Assembly (NCBI GenBank): GCA_035542755.1
Contig: DATKKU010000022.1
Span: forward strand, 1 to 26,805
Length of the DNA: 26,805 nt
Reading direction: 5' to 3'
Origin: RYN-425 sp035542755
GTDB taxonomy: Bacteria; Patescibacteriota; Saccharimonadia; Saccharimonadales; UBA10212
Position 1 is the first letter of the stretch. Every line of letters starts with the position of its first letter. The notes beneath the pieces were generated by a model. The model searched no databases, was not told the origin of the DNA, and worked only from the letters and a program-made list of their open reading frames with translations. This document shows positions 6,460-14,184 of this stretch, piece by piece. Position numbers and translations under genes: made by a program.

Positions 6460-7797
6460 CTAGTGCTTGGGGTTGCGAATAATCAGTAGACTCATTACGC
6501 CAGCGCTGGCCGCCAGCACAGCGCACAGACCCATGCTGAAGCGAAAGACTTGGGCGGTACCAAGAATACCCAGTACGGCTACTGTAACCAGGCCGCCGAT
6601 ACGAGAGATGTCGTTGTTAATGCCAGAGGCGATACCAGAGCTGGAATCGCTTACCGAAGTCATGACGGTGGTAGTTAGCGGCGCAACCATCAGCGTTAGG
6701 CCAATACCAAATAATATGACTCTGGGTAATAGAAAGCTTAGGTACCGGTCACCCGGGCTGTAGCTAAGTAGCAGTAGCATGGCGACGGCAGATATCAGTG
6801 GCCCGACTGCCATAAACAACCTGGGCCCATGCTTAGCCGACAGGCGCCCGACCTTGCTGGAGAAGAAGGCCATCAGCAGCGCCACCGGCAGCAAGCTGAT
6901 ACCAGCTATAAGGCTAGAATAGCCCATCTTGGTTTGCAGGTAGATTACTAGGGCAAACATGAAGCCGGCTAGGGCGCCATACATGGTTAGAGTCATAGCG
7001 TTAGAGCCGGCAAAGTTACGCGACCGAAATAGACCCAGTGGCACCATTGGGTCTTTAGTAACCGATTCCCACCATAAAAAGCCCACTGTCAGTACGCCGC
7101 CAATTACTAAAGATATGACTGACAAAGGCGCCCAGTTGGTAGTGGGTCCGTGTATCAGGCCGTAGCAAATACCGCTTAGCGCTAAGGCCGCTAGGATGGC
7201 TCCGCCAACATCAATTTGCCGAGGTTTGTCGTCCTTTGTTTCTTCTATACTCTTTGAACCCAAAAGGGCGCACAGCGCTATTAACGGCAAGTTTATAAAA
7301 AATATCCAGCGCCACGAGGCAACATCCAGCAAATATCCCCCGGCCAGGGGTCCAATCACCGCAAAACTGCCGGAAAACGCCGTCCATTTGCCGATGGCTG
7401 CGCCCCTCTCTTCCCTGGGGAAGTTGGTGTTAATAATTGCCAAACCGCCCGGCACTAGCAGCGCCCCAAAAGCACCCTGAACGATGCGCGCGGCAATTAG
7501 AGCATTAACATTGGGCGCTGTAGCGCATAGCAGCGAAGTTAAGCCAAAACCAATCAGCCCAACAAGATAAATGCGCTTGCGGCCAAATATATCGCCCAGC
7601 GAGCCGCCTAGGAGCATTAAAGAGCCCAATGACAACGAATAGCCCACCACAATCCACTGCAAGTCGCTAAAACTGGTGTTGAGGGCCGATTGTATCTTGG
7701 GCAGCGCTAAAGTTACAATACTGCCGTCTAAAAAGGCTATGCCGCTGCCAAGGACCGTCGCAGCCAGCACCAGCCTCTTGCGTGTGCTCAGTGTCAT
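6460..7797 (-). CDS. MFS transporter, DHA2 (EmrB/QacA-type) drug/proton antiporter family
   Basis: A 445-residue polytopic membrane protein. The N-terminus has the DHA2 hallmark FLDGSIVTLALPKIQ followed by WIVVGYSL; then GSLGDIFGRKRIYLVG is the MFS motif A loop between helices 2 and 3; RIVQGAFGALLVPGGLA matches the helix 4 motif and GPLAGGYLLD the antiporter motif C. This family exports drugs or toxic metabolites in exchange for protons. At 445 residues it is shorter than typical 14-helix members, so 12-14 helices are possible; I did not count them reliably. The gene starts 6 bp after the ABC permease stop with TTTAGGT before the ATG, so it is very probably co-transcribed with the ABC exporter. 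The substrate is unknown. Confidence 0.9.
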   Translation of the reverse strand: MTLSTRKRLVLAATVLGSGIAFLDGSIVTLALPKIQSALNTSFSDLQWIVVGYSLSLGSLMLLGGSLGDIFGRKRIYLVGLIGFGLTSLLCATAPNVNALIAARIVQGAFGALLVPGGLAIINTNFPREERGAAIGKWTAFSGSFAVIGPLAGGYLLDVASWRWIFFINLPLIALCALLGSKSIEETKDDKPRQIDVGGAILAALALSGICYGLIHGPTTNWAPLSVISLVIGGVLTVGFLWWESVTKDPMVPLGLFRSRNFAGSNAMTLTMYGALAGFMFALVIYLQTKMGYSSLIAGISLLPVALLMAFFSSKVGRLSAKHGPRLFMAVGPLISAVAMLLLLSYSPGDRYLSFLLPRVILFGIGLTLMVAPLTTTVMTSVSDSSSGIASGINNDISRIGGLVTVAVLGILGTAQVFRFSMGLCAVLAASAGVMSLLIIRNPKH

Positions 7798-7803
7798 AAC
7801 TAC

Positions 7804-8577
7804 CTAAAGTGCATCGCGTTTTAAAAATAGATACCAGCCGACCGCCCAGCCGATTAACAAATATACCAGGAATGTGACTGCGCTTCTCAGGGGATGGTTA
7901 GTCTGATAAAAATGAATGTTGGGCGGAATCTGACCGGGGTCTAGTATTACCTGCTTTAGCGACGTGAACGGCAAGTACTGGTTCTTGCTCTTGATTAAAA
8001 GCGCCAGCAGCGACTCAACAATTCCAGGCACTAAAAACAGCACGGCGATAGCGCCCACCAAATTTCTGATTAAAGTTGCAAACAGCAGCCCCGTCAGAGA
8101 GTAGGCTATCAGATAGTAAAGACAGCGGCCTAAGATGTACGGCGCGTCAAAAGTCTGTGGCGGCAATGGGACATTTTGAAGACTAACGCCGATATGAAAG
8201 CTCAAAATGCCAAGTAACACCAGCGGGATAGCTATGATGGCGCTATAGGCCGTAACCACTGCAACTTTGCTGGCTAGAACCTTGGAGCGGCTGTTACTGG
8301 CGGTCAGGGTGTACATAATGGTGTTATAACGATATTCGTGGGCCATGACTAGAACCGACGCGATAGCGCTAAATAATGATGCAACGCCAATCGCTCCAAA
8401 GGCAGCCGATATGTAGGCGTGGCTATCAAAAGCGTGAGGGTTAAAGGGGCTGGAGTGAGTTTTATAACCGGTCAAAAAATCAATTAAGACGATGAAGACT
8501 ATGGCCAGCGCCGTCAAGACATAGGTGGAACGAATGGTTAGGAACTTTCTTAGCTCGGCTTTTAAGACAAGGTTCAC
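7804..8577 (-). CDS. ABC-2-type transporter permease
   Basis: A 257-residue membrane protein with about six hydrophobic segments and the layout of ABC-2 permeases: a cytoplasmic N-terminal stretch (LKAELRKFLTIRSTY), a large first loop, and a central MAHEYRYNTIMYTLTASNSR segment, the coupling region of this family. It pairs with the ATPase encoded immediately upstream; the genes overlap by 4 nt (ATGA, 8574-8577), so translational coupling is likely. Such two-component exporters often move peptides, antibiotics or lipids, but nothing here fixes the substrate. It ends in FLKRDAL just after the last helix. Confidence 0.88.
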   Translation of the reverse strand: MNLVLKAELRKFLTIRSTYVLTALAIVFIVLIDFLTGYKTHSSPFNPHAFDSHAYISAAFGAIGVASLFSAIASVLVMAHEYRYNTIMYTLTASNSRSKVLASKVAVVTAYSAIIAIPLVLLGILSFHIGVSLQNVPLPPQTFDAPYILGRCLYYLIAYSLTGLLFATLIRNLVGAIAVLFLVPGIVESLLALLIKSKNQYLPFTSLKQVILDPGQIPPNIHFYQTNHPLRSAVTFLVYLLIGWAVGWYLFLKRDAL

Positions 8578-9500
8578 TTTTTGGTCTCCTTATTCAGATT
8601 AGCCTGGTATTCCGAAGCGTTTTCGGTCAGCTCTAAAAAGGCTTGCTCCAGCGAAGCGGTATGCGGCGATAGTTCCAGGACCGTCAGCTTGGCATTGTGT
8701 GCTAATTTGCCTACGTCGTCGGTTGCAGCAGACTCAACCAAAAAGCCATTGCCTGACTTTTGGTACTTGGTACCGGCCTCTTTGAGGGCTTTTTCCAGAG
8801 CTGACCTGCTGCTGGCTCTGACAAAGACTGACGATGTGCTGCCGGCTAAAAGCTTGTCCACGGATGTATCGGCAATCAGTTTGCCCTTGCCAATAACAAC
8901 CACGTTATCAACCATTTGCGACACTTCGCTAAGCAGATGGCTAGAGATAAACACGCCGTTACCGGCAGCCGCGTAGTCGCGCATAAATTGCCTCAGCCAG
9001 GCTATACCCTCCGGATCCAACCCGTTGGCCGGCTCATCCAGCAGTAAATACTTGGGCTTACCCAAAACCGCCGCGCCTATGCCAAGCCGCTGGCTCATGC
9101 CCAGGCTAAACTTGCCGGGCTTAGATTTGGCAACGTCTTTGAGTCCCACAATATCCAGCACTTCGTCCACCCTGGAGTCGCTGATGCCGCCCATGGCCGC
9201 TAAAACTCTCAGATGGTTGCGTGCCGTGCGGGTGGGATGAAAAGCCTTGGCTTCCAGTAAAATACCGACAACCTTGGAGGGCTTATCGTAGTCGTTTAAC
9301 TTCTTGGAGTCGTAGGTTGTTTGGCCACTACCGTTATCAAGGCCCAACATCAGGCGCATGGTAGTAGACTTGCCGGCACCGTTAGGGCCCAAAAAGCCCG
9401 TAACCTTCCCGGTTTCAACTTCAAAAGACAAATCATCAACAGCTAGTTTTTGCTTACCGCCAAAACCATAGCCCTTACTGAGGTTCTTTGCCCTAATCAT
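8574..9500 (-). CDS. ABC transporter ATP-binding protein
   Basis: A 308-residue ATPase subunit of an ABC-2 exporter. Walker A is GPNGAGKST (38-46), the signature motif FSLGMSQRL (131-139), Walker B YLLLDEP (151-157) followed by ANGLDP, and the switch histidine is H188 in ISSHLLSE. The FSLGMSQRL signature and GLDPEGIAWLR are typical of the DrrA/CcmA-like antibiotic and peptide resistance subfamily. Residues 215-308 form the usual C-terminal extension. It is the first gene of a three-gene run with the permease and the MFS exporter. A TATAAT box only 8 nt before the ATG implies a leaderless mRNA. Confidence 0.93.
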   Translation of the reverse strand: MIRAKNLSKGYGFGGKQKLAVDDLSFEVETGKVTGFLGPNGAGKSTTMRLMLGLDNGSGQTTYDSKKLNDYDKPSKVVGILLEAKAFHPTRTARNHLRVLAAMGGISDSRVDEVLDIVGLKDVAKSKPGKFSLGMSQRLGIGAAVLGKPKYLLLDEPANGLDPEGIAWLRQFMRDYAAAGNGVFISSHLLSEVSQMVDNVVVIGKGKLIADTSVDKLLAGSTSSVFVRASSRSALEKALKEAGTKYQKSGNGFLVESAATDDVGKLAHNAKLTVLELSPHTASLEQAFLELTENASEYQANLNKETKK

Positions 9501-9514
9501 TACTACCCATTATA
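9501..9514 (-). promoter_or_regulatory. Leaderless-type -10 box of the ABC/MFS exporter operon
   Basis: TATAAT (minus strand, 9514-9509) is followed by 8 nt and then the ABC ATPase ATG. There is no -35 consensus at 16-18 bp. The transcript would start at or beside the ATG. Confidence 0.5.
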
Positions 9515-9569
9515 GGCGCTTACCCGACTTGGTGCTCGGCATAATTTACAACAGCCTACCTGCCCCGCC

Positions 9570-9836
9570 CTACTGGACGGATGCTGGCGTGTCCGAAGAA
9601 TAGCCCGACTGCAATTGAGAACCACCACCGGTCTGCGAACCGCTGGATGTACCCTGCAGTGAGCCATTGAACTCTATTGGTAGTTGGCCGCCATCGCTGG
9701 TACCGGCGTCAGTGGTTGGCGCGCAGGGTTTAGCAGAAGCATGTTTGTGCAAAAAAAGTCCGGCAACGCCTAAGATAATAATCGCTAAGACAACTAACAG
9801 GCGGTGGGTTCTTATAAACTTTTTTGTTTTTTTCAT
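9570..9836 (-). CDS. Small membrane-anchored hypothetical protein
   Basis: An 88-residue protein with a basic N-terminus (MKKTKKFIRTHR), one hydrophobic segment (about 13-29) and a Ser/Gly/Gln/Thr-rich, mostly uncharged tail (38-88) with one cysteine (C38). It looks like a type II single-pass protein or an uncleaved signal anchor with a disordered outer domain. There is no lipobox with the correct spacing. Function is not recognised. It lies between ftsQ and the ABC operon on the same strand; an extended -10 (TGC then TATACT) 12 nt before the ATG suggests its own promoter with a very short leader. Confidence 0.65.
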   Translation of the reverse strand: MKKTKKFIRTHRLLVVLAIIILGVAGLFLHKHASAKPCAPTTDAGTSDGGQLPIEFNGSLQGTSSGSQTGGGSQLQSGYSSDTPASVQ

Positions 9837-9913
9837 TTGACCTAGGTAAGTATAGCAAACCGGAACGCGTAACAGCTATATTTATGCACGGCAGCGTGAC
9901 TGTTACAGATTAG

Positions 9914-10783
9914 TCACTTATAAAACACCCGGCCGTTGACCCGGACATCAAGATACTGCGAGGGTTGGATATTTTTTTGGCTAAAGTTGTGGCGAGCCGC
10001 CAAAAATTGGCCAATCTGGACAGTCGGATTGCCGGACAGGTTAAATTTAACAAAGTACGGTTGGTCGGTGGTGTATAGGTCTAGCTCTGACGGTGACTGC
10101 GGCAAAACCAACGACTTAATAGGCACCCCGCTTTTTTTAGACTGGTTTATTAAATCGGTTATAAATAGTACGTTGTCCGAGCTAAGCACCTGCTTGCCCA
10201 AAGTGTCGGCAAAACCAGCTTGGTCAACGACTGTCACAAGGTCTGGCGGTTTTAGATAGTGACTCTTGGGGCTGACCGCCCGGCCGTCACTATCAATCAC
10301 AAAACTTTTATCAGCACTCTGCAAAAAGAAAGCCGGCGGCGCAATCTGCAGTCGAATTATCGGCCGCTGGCTAAAAATTGGCAACTCCACGCTTACAGCA
10401 TTGACTTCCGGATAGTCACGCCTGAAGTCAGCCGCCACAGCGTTCTGGTTAAAGCTTATTTTAGTCCGGTCGGACAGTCCGTGTAGATAATTAGTGGCCG
10501 AGTCCTGGTAGTTGGTCTGCGAATGATAAAACGTGCTAGTGGCTACAACGACTGCCTTTGAACTAACCATCAGACTCCTCACCATAAGCACCACCAATGC
10601 CAGCAGCAGCAGAACATCAACCGACCGGACTAAATATTTACCAAACCGGCCGGGCTTGGGCGGTGCATAAAACGGACTAGCTTTAGAGTTGCTGGCTGCG
10701 CCGCTGCGATAATAATTACTCATCCGTGGTGCCTGCTCGCGCGAAAGCCGGTTTCTGGGACGCTGGTCGTTTTTCTTACTCAT
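9914..10783 (-). CDS. ftsQ: FtsQ/DivIB-like cell division protein
   Basis: A 289-residue bitopic protein: a cytoplasmic basic N-terminus of about 50 residues, one transmembrane helix (about 51-70, VRSVDVLLLLALVVLMV), then an outer domain. The outer part has a POTRA-like opening (TNYLHGLSDRTKISFNQNAV, then DYPEVNAVSVELP) and ends with QYLDVRVNGRVFYK, very like the FtsQ/DivIB C-terminal 'Y-I-D-L-R-V-x-G-R-V-x-Y' strand. FtsQ links FtsL/FtsB and the FtsWI synthase at the septum. It overlaps murG by 4 nt (10780-10783) and is the last gene of the dcw run. Sequence similarity to well-studied FtsQ is low, but domain order and position support the call. Confidence 0.8.
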   Translation of the reverse strand: MSKKNDQRPRNRLSREQAPRMSNYYRSGAASNSKASPFYAPPKPGRFGKYLVRSVDVLLLLALVVLMVRSLMVSSKAVVVATSTFYHSQTNYQDSATNYLHGLSDRTKISFNQNAVAADFRRDYPEVNAVSVELPIFSQRPIIRLQIAPPAFFLQSADKSFVIDSDGRAVSPKSHYLKPPDLVTVVDQAGFADTLGKQVLSSDNVLFITDLINQSKKSGVPIKSLVLPQSPSELDLYTTDQPYFVKFNLSGNPTVQIGQFLAARHNFSQKNIQPSQYLDVRVNGRVFYK

Positions 10784-11931
10784 GCGCCGGCGGTTTGAAT
10801 AATAATTTTGGCAAGCTCCTCGGCAGCATCAGATTTTGACAGGCCGTGCAGATTTTTGGCTAGCTGTTCGCGGCGAGCGCTATCAGCTAGCAGCTTCTGT
10901 ACGAGGACTATCAGGTCCGTAGCGTCGGCATCCTCGCTCAGTATTACGGCAGCGTCGGCGTCGGCTAGAACTTTGGCATTTTTAAGCTGATGGCCGCCGG
11001 CCAGAAATGGGCTGGGAATAATAATGCAGGCCTTGCCCTGCACAGCAAACTCGGCAATTACCGTCGCCCCTGCCCGACTTATAATTAAATCGGCGGCGGC
11101 GCTATATTTATAAAGGTCGCTTACAAAGTCGCGCCGCAGCACCCGCCGCTGCTGCTCGGGTGTCAGTGCCCGCTGATAAGCATGCTCAGTGGCTTGCAAA
11201 TGCTGATGACCGGTCATGTGCGCAATGTATAGATTGGCGTCCTGGCTAAGCAGCTGCGGCGCCGCCGACACTAAAAGCTGATTAAGATGAACTGAGCCGT
11301 TGCCGCCGCCAGTCAGTAGTAAAAGTTTGGCATCCTTTGGGATGTCCAATTGCTTTTTAAAGGTTTTTTGGTCAGGGGCGCTAATGGCTGCAATATGAGC
11401 ATCCAGTGGGATACCCACGTAGCGCACGCCGGGCTCATCGCTAGGCATGCCGCTGGCCCGCACCGTCGCCCAGCGGCCGACTATCTGGTTGGCCAGCCCA
11501 CCAATGGCGTCGGAATCGTGGGTTATGATTGGTATCCCCTTGATACGGGCTGCCAGACCAACCGGCACGCTTACAAAGCCGCCCTTAGAAAAAAGCGCAT
11601 CTGGTTTTACACGCGACAAAATCCGGTAAGCCGAACCAATGCTCGTAAGCAACCTAAAAAAATCACGGATGTTGAGGGCAATTGTTTTAAAGTCAGTTAG
11701 TTTGCGCCATAAGCTGTCGTCGTGGTAGCGCCGAAATTTTCCGGCGTTAATATAAAATACCCTGTCAAAATTTTTGTCAGAAACCTTAGGCTTATCACCC
11801 TTATGGCCAATATAAACCAGCTGACAGTCGGGCTGCTGACGTTTAAGTTCTTGGGCGAGTGATAATAGAGGGGTTATGTGGCCGCCGGACCCCCCGCCCG
11901 TCAAAACTATTACCTTGTGTGTGTGTTTCAT
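10780..11931 (-). CDS. murG: UDP-GlcNAc:lipid I N-acetylglucosaminyltransferase MurG
   Basis: A 383-residue GT28 glycosyltransferase that adds GlcNAc to lipid I on the inner membrane face to make lipid II. The N-terminal glycine loop VLTGGGSGGHITP is followed by HDSDAIGGLAN. The second glycine loop is LLLTGGGNGSVHLNQ, and the UDP-GlcNAc site contains ISRAGATVIAEFAVQGKACI followed by AGGHQLKNA. The ATG at 11931 is preferred over an upstream TTG at 11952. Neither has a Shine-Dalgarno site, and the gene begins 89 nt inside the ftsW 3' end, so translation is probably coupled to ftsW. murC/murD, common neighbours elsewhere, are absent. Confidence 0.95.
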   Translation of the reverse strand: MKHTHKVIVLTGGGSGGHITPLLSLAQELKRQQPDCQLVYIGHKGDKPKVSDKNFDRVFYINAGKFRRYHDDSLWRKLTDFKTIALNIRDFFRLLTSIGSAYRILSRVKPDALFSKGGFVSVPVGLAARIKGIPIITHDSDAIGGLANQIVGRWATVRASGMPSDEPGVRYVGIPLDAHIAAISAPDQKTFKKQLDIPKDAKLLLLTGGGNGSVHLNQLLVSAAPQLLSQDANLYIAHMTGHQHLQATEHAYQRALTPEQQRRVLRRDFVSDLYKYSAAADLIISRAGATVIAEFAVQGKACIIIPSPFLAGGHQLKNAKVLADADAAVILSEDADATDLIVLVQKLLADSARREQLAKNLHGLSKSDAAEELAKIIIQTAGA

Positions 11932-13105
11932 CAAAATTGACAACCGGTTCAATTACTTTGTAACTAGTATAGCGCGAAACCTGGAAAACCATGCCTAGCG
12001 CCACCGCCAAAAATACCAGACTGGTCCCGCCCTGGCTGATTAACGGCAGGGTTATTCCCTTCAGTGGCAGCAGACCTATCATGGCTCCAATATTAATAAT
12101 TATTTGAGTGCTAAACCAAGCCAACACACAGACAACTAGTAGCCGGCTGAAGGGGTCGGCGGTACGCTCAATAATTTGTTTGAGCCTGGTTATAAAGGCG
12201 CCGTAAATCACCACAATCAAAAAGCTGCCAACAAAGCCAAATTCTTCGGCCATAATGGCAAAGATGGAGTCGTTAGAGGCCTCGGGCGTGTATCCGTAGG
12301 CCTGCACACTGTAGCCCAGCCCCAGGCCAAACAAACCGCCCGAGCCAACCGAAATCAGCGCTTGGCAGGCTTGGTAGCCACTGCCCTGACAATTTGACTG
12401 GGGGTGCAGATAGGTCGCCAGGCGCTCACGCCGGTAGCCGCTGCTAGCAACCGCTAAAACCAATACAATCGCCACCAGGCCCGATATAAGGGCTATCCTC
12501 TTCATCGGCACGCCAGCCGTAAAAGCGGCGGCGCCAATCATGACAATCATCACTCCGGCCGAGCCGAGGTCACTCTCCAGCTTAGCGACTATTACTGCTA
12601 AAACTACTAGCAGTATAAGCAGCGGTCTAACCGTCCGCCCAAAGTCGTTCAGTTCTCTGTTTCGCCAGCGCTCGGCCAAAAAAGCTGCCAGCCAAACTGA
12701 CAGTGCCAGCTTAATAAGTTCAGCTATCTGAAACGAAAATCCGCCCAGCCGAATCCAGCGATGCGCCGGGTAGGCGGCGTTAATAGGAGTTATCATGACG
12801 ATTACGGCGCCAACAACTGCCAGCAGCGCTAGGTTCTTGGCATTGCGCCGCCAAAATCCTATTGGCAAAGCAGCAGCGACCGTAAAGCCAACGATACCCA
12901 GAGCCACGGCAATCAGTTGTTTGGTAACAAAGTAATTTTGGCTGATACCCTGGCTGGCGGCCAACCCGGGGCTTATGGAATAAACCACCACCAGACCGAT
13001 AGTCAGCAGTAACGAGGCCAGTATCAGCAGCCAGTAGTCTGGCTTGTGCCGCCTGGACTGGCCGGAGCTTATATCTGCAGGCGAGCGTCTGGCGCGCTCA
13101 GACAC
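11843..13105 (-). CDS. ftsW: SEDS-family peptidoglycan glycosyltransferase FtsW
   Basis: A 420-residue polytopic SEDS protein, the septal glycan polymerase that works with FtsI. The hallmark segments are present: AHRWIRLGGFSFQIAELIKL, the ESDLGSAGV loop, PEASNDSIFAIMAEEFGFVG, and GLLPLKGITLPLISQGGTSL. The start is GTG (13105), 2 bp after the mraY stop, with GGAGG 9 nt upstream inside the mraY 3' end; it is one of the few dcw genes here with a strong Shine-Dalgarno site. The C-terminal residues from about 392 (after NFDE) are hydrophilic and encoded in a second frame over the murG start. This 29-residue tail has no recognised motif and may be an evolutionary run-on. Confidence 0.95.
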   Translation of the reverse strand: MSERARRSPADISSGQSRRHKPDYWLLILASLLLTIGLVVVYSISPGLAASQGISQNYFVTKQLIAVALGIVGFTVAAALPIGFWRRNAKNLALLAVVGAVIVMITPINAAYPAHRWIRLGGFSFQIAELIKLALSVWLAAFLAERWRNRELNDFGRTVRPLLILLVVLAVIVAKLESDLGSAGVMIVMIGAAAFTAGVPMKRIALISGLVAIVLVLAVASSGYRRERLATYLHPQSNCQGSGYQACQALISVGSGGLFGLGLGYSVQAYGYTPEASNDSIFAIMAEEFGFVGSFLIVVIYGAFITRLKQIIERTADPFSRLLVVCVLAWFSTQIIINIGAMIGLLPLKGITLPLISQGGTSLVFLAVALGMVFQVSRYTSYKVIEPVVNFDETHTQGNSFDGRGVRRPHNPSIITRPRT

Positions 13106-13107
13106 GG

Positions 13108-14145
13108 TTAGAAACCTCCGAGAACGTACATGATAAGGCCCAAGAAAGCGGCTACCTCACCAAGAACCCAAAAGCGCATAGTAATTTTTGTTTCTGGCCA
13201 ACCGATAGCTTCAAAATGATGGTGAATTGGCGAGGACAGGAATATTTTTTTACCGCCGCGCAGCTTTTTGCTGGCTATTTGGATAACCACCGAGCCGGTC
13301 TCTATAACAAACACCAGTCCGATTATTGGCAAAAGCAGCACCGTATTTGTCAGCATAGCCACCACGCCAAGCGCCGTCCCGAGCGCAAACGAGCCAACAT
13401 CACCCATAAAAAAACGGGCTGGATAGATGTTAAACCAGGTGTAGCTAAGCAGCGCCCCGACAATTGTCATGCAAAATCCAGACAGGCCGTATTTTTTCTC
13501 AATCAAAGCAATTACCGCGTAAGCCCCGAAGGCAGTCGCCGCCAGGCCGCCGGCCAGCCCATCCAGCCCGTCGGATATATTAACGGCGTTGGCCGTGGCA
13601 TAAACTACCAGAATAAACAGTGGTATAATCCAAAAACCGATGTGCCAGGTGTGATAAAACGGCACGTGCAGGCTATCAAAGCCTAGCTTGTTATAAAACC
13701 ACCAGCCGCCAATTAAGGCTATAGCCAGCAGTAGCAGCGATTTAACTTTAGCGCGCATGCCGGCAATGCCACCGCCAATGCCGCGGATATTAATAATGTC
13801 ATCAAAAAGTCCAATCAAGCCAGCGCCGACCATGGCCGCTAGCGGCAGCCAGGTTTCTGAGCGGCTAAGATTGCCGGCTACAGTAATAATCAAGGTGGCC
13901 GATACGAAAATAATGCCGGCCATGGTTGGAATGTTGCGCCGGTGCTTGGCGGCGTGCAGCTTGTGATAAACTGTAGCCTTTTCGCCGGTTACAGCTGTCG
14001 TTCTAGCCTTTTTCCACCACTTGCCGGCAAAGGCCGCCGAGGTATATAGCGGCGTTATAGCCATAGCGGCAACAAAGCTAAGAAAGGCCAGAATAAAAAT
14101 TTGCTCTATGGTAGAGGAACTAACGGATATTTGCAGGCTGCTCAT
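13108..14145 (-). CDS. mraY: Phospho-MurNAc-pentapeptide transferase MraY
   Basis: A 345-residue integral membrane enzyme that transfers phospho-MurNAc-pentapeptide from UDP to undecaprenyl phosphate, giving lipid I. The family blocks are all visible: an N-terminal KLHAAKHRRNIPTMAGI loop, the catalytic D115-D116 in GLFDDIINIRG, NAVNISDGLDGLAGG (187-200), PARFFMGDVGS (242-252), and SSPIHHHFEAIGWPE with H308-H310. Length is normal for the family. An extended -10 (TGC then TATAAT) 27 nt before the ATG indicates an internal promoter within the dcw cluster. Its 3' end supplies the GGAGG site for ftsW. Confidence 0.97.
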   Translation of the reverse strand: MSSLQISVSSSTIEQIFILAFLSFVAAMAITPLYTSAAFAGKWWKKARTTAVTGEKATVYHKLHAAKHRRNIPTMAGIIFVSATLIITVAGNLSRSETWLPLAAMVGAGLIGLFDDIINIRGIGGGIAGMRAKVKSLLLLAIALIGGWWFYNKLGFDSLHVPFYHTWHIGFWIIPLFILVVYATANAVNISDGLDGLAGGLAATAFGAYAVIALIEKKYGLSGFCMTIVGALLSYTWFNIYPARFFMGDVGSFALGTALGVVAMLTNTVLLLPIIGLVFVIETGSVVIQIASKKLRGGKKIFLSSPIHHHFEAIGWPETKITMRFWVLGEVAAFLGLIMYVLGGF

Positions 14146-14172
14146 GTCTATTTATTTTCCAATAACCCGTTA

Positions 14173-14180
14173 ATTATAGC
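14173..14180 (-). promoter_or_regulatory. Extended -10 promoter upstream of mraY
   Basis: The minus strand reads GCTATAAT, with TATAAT at 14178-14173 preceded by TGC, a TGn extended -10. No -35 match is seen. It lies in the 39-bp gap between ftsI and mraY, 27 nt before the mraY ATG, so mraY-ftsW-murG-ftsQ may also be transcribed separately. Confidence 0.5.
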
Positions 14181-14184
14181 ACCT

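Noticed and set aside
11931..11952. TTG start for murG at 11952
   Set aside because: It would add seven residues before the usual MurG N-terminus and has no ribosome site; the ATG at 11931 fits the family.
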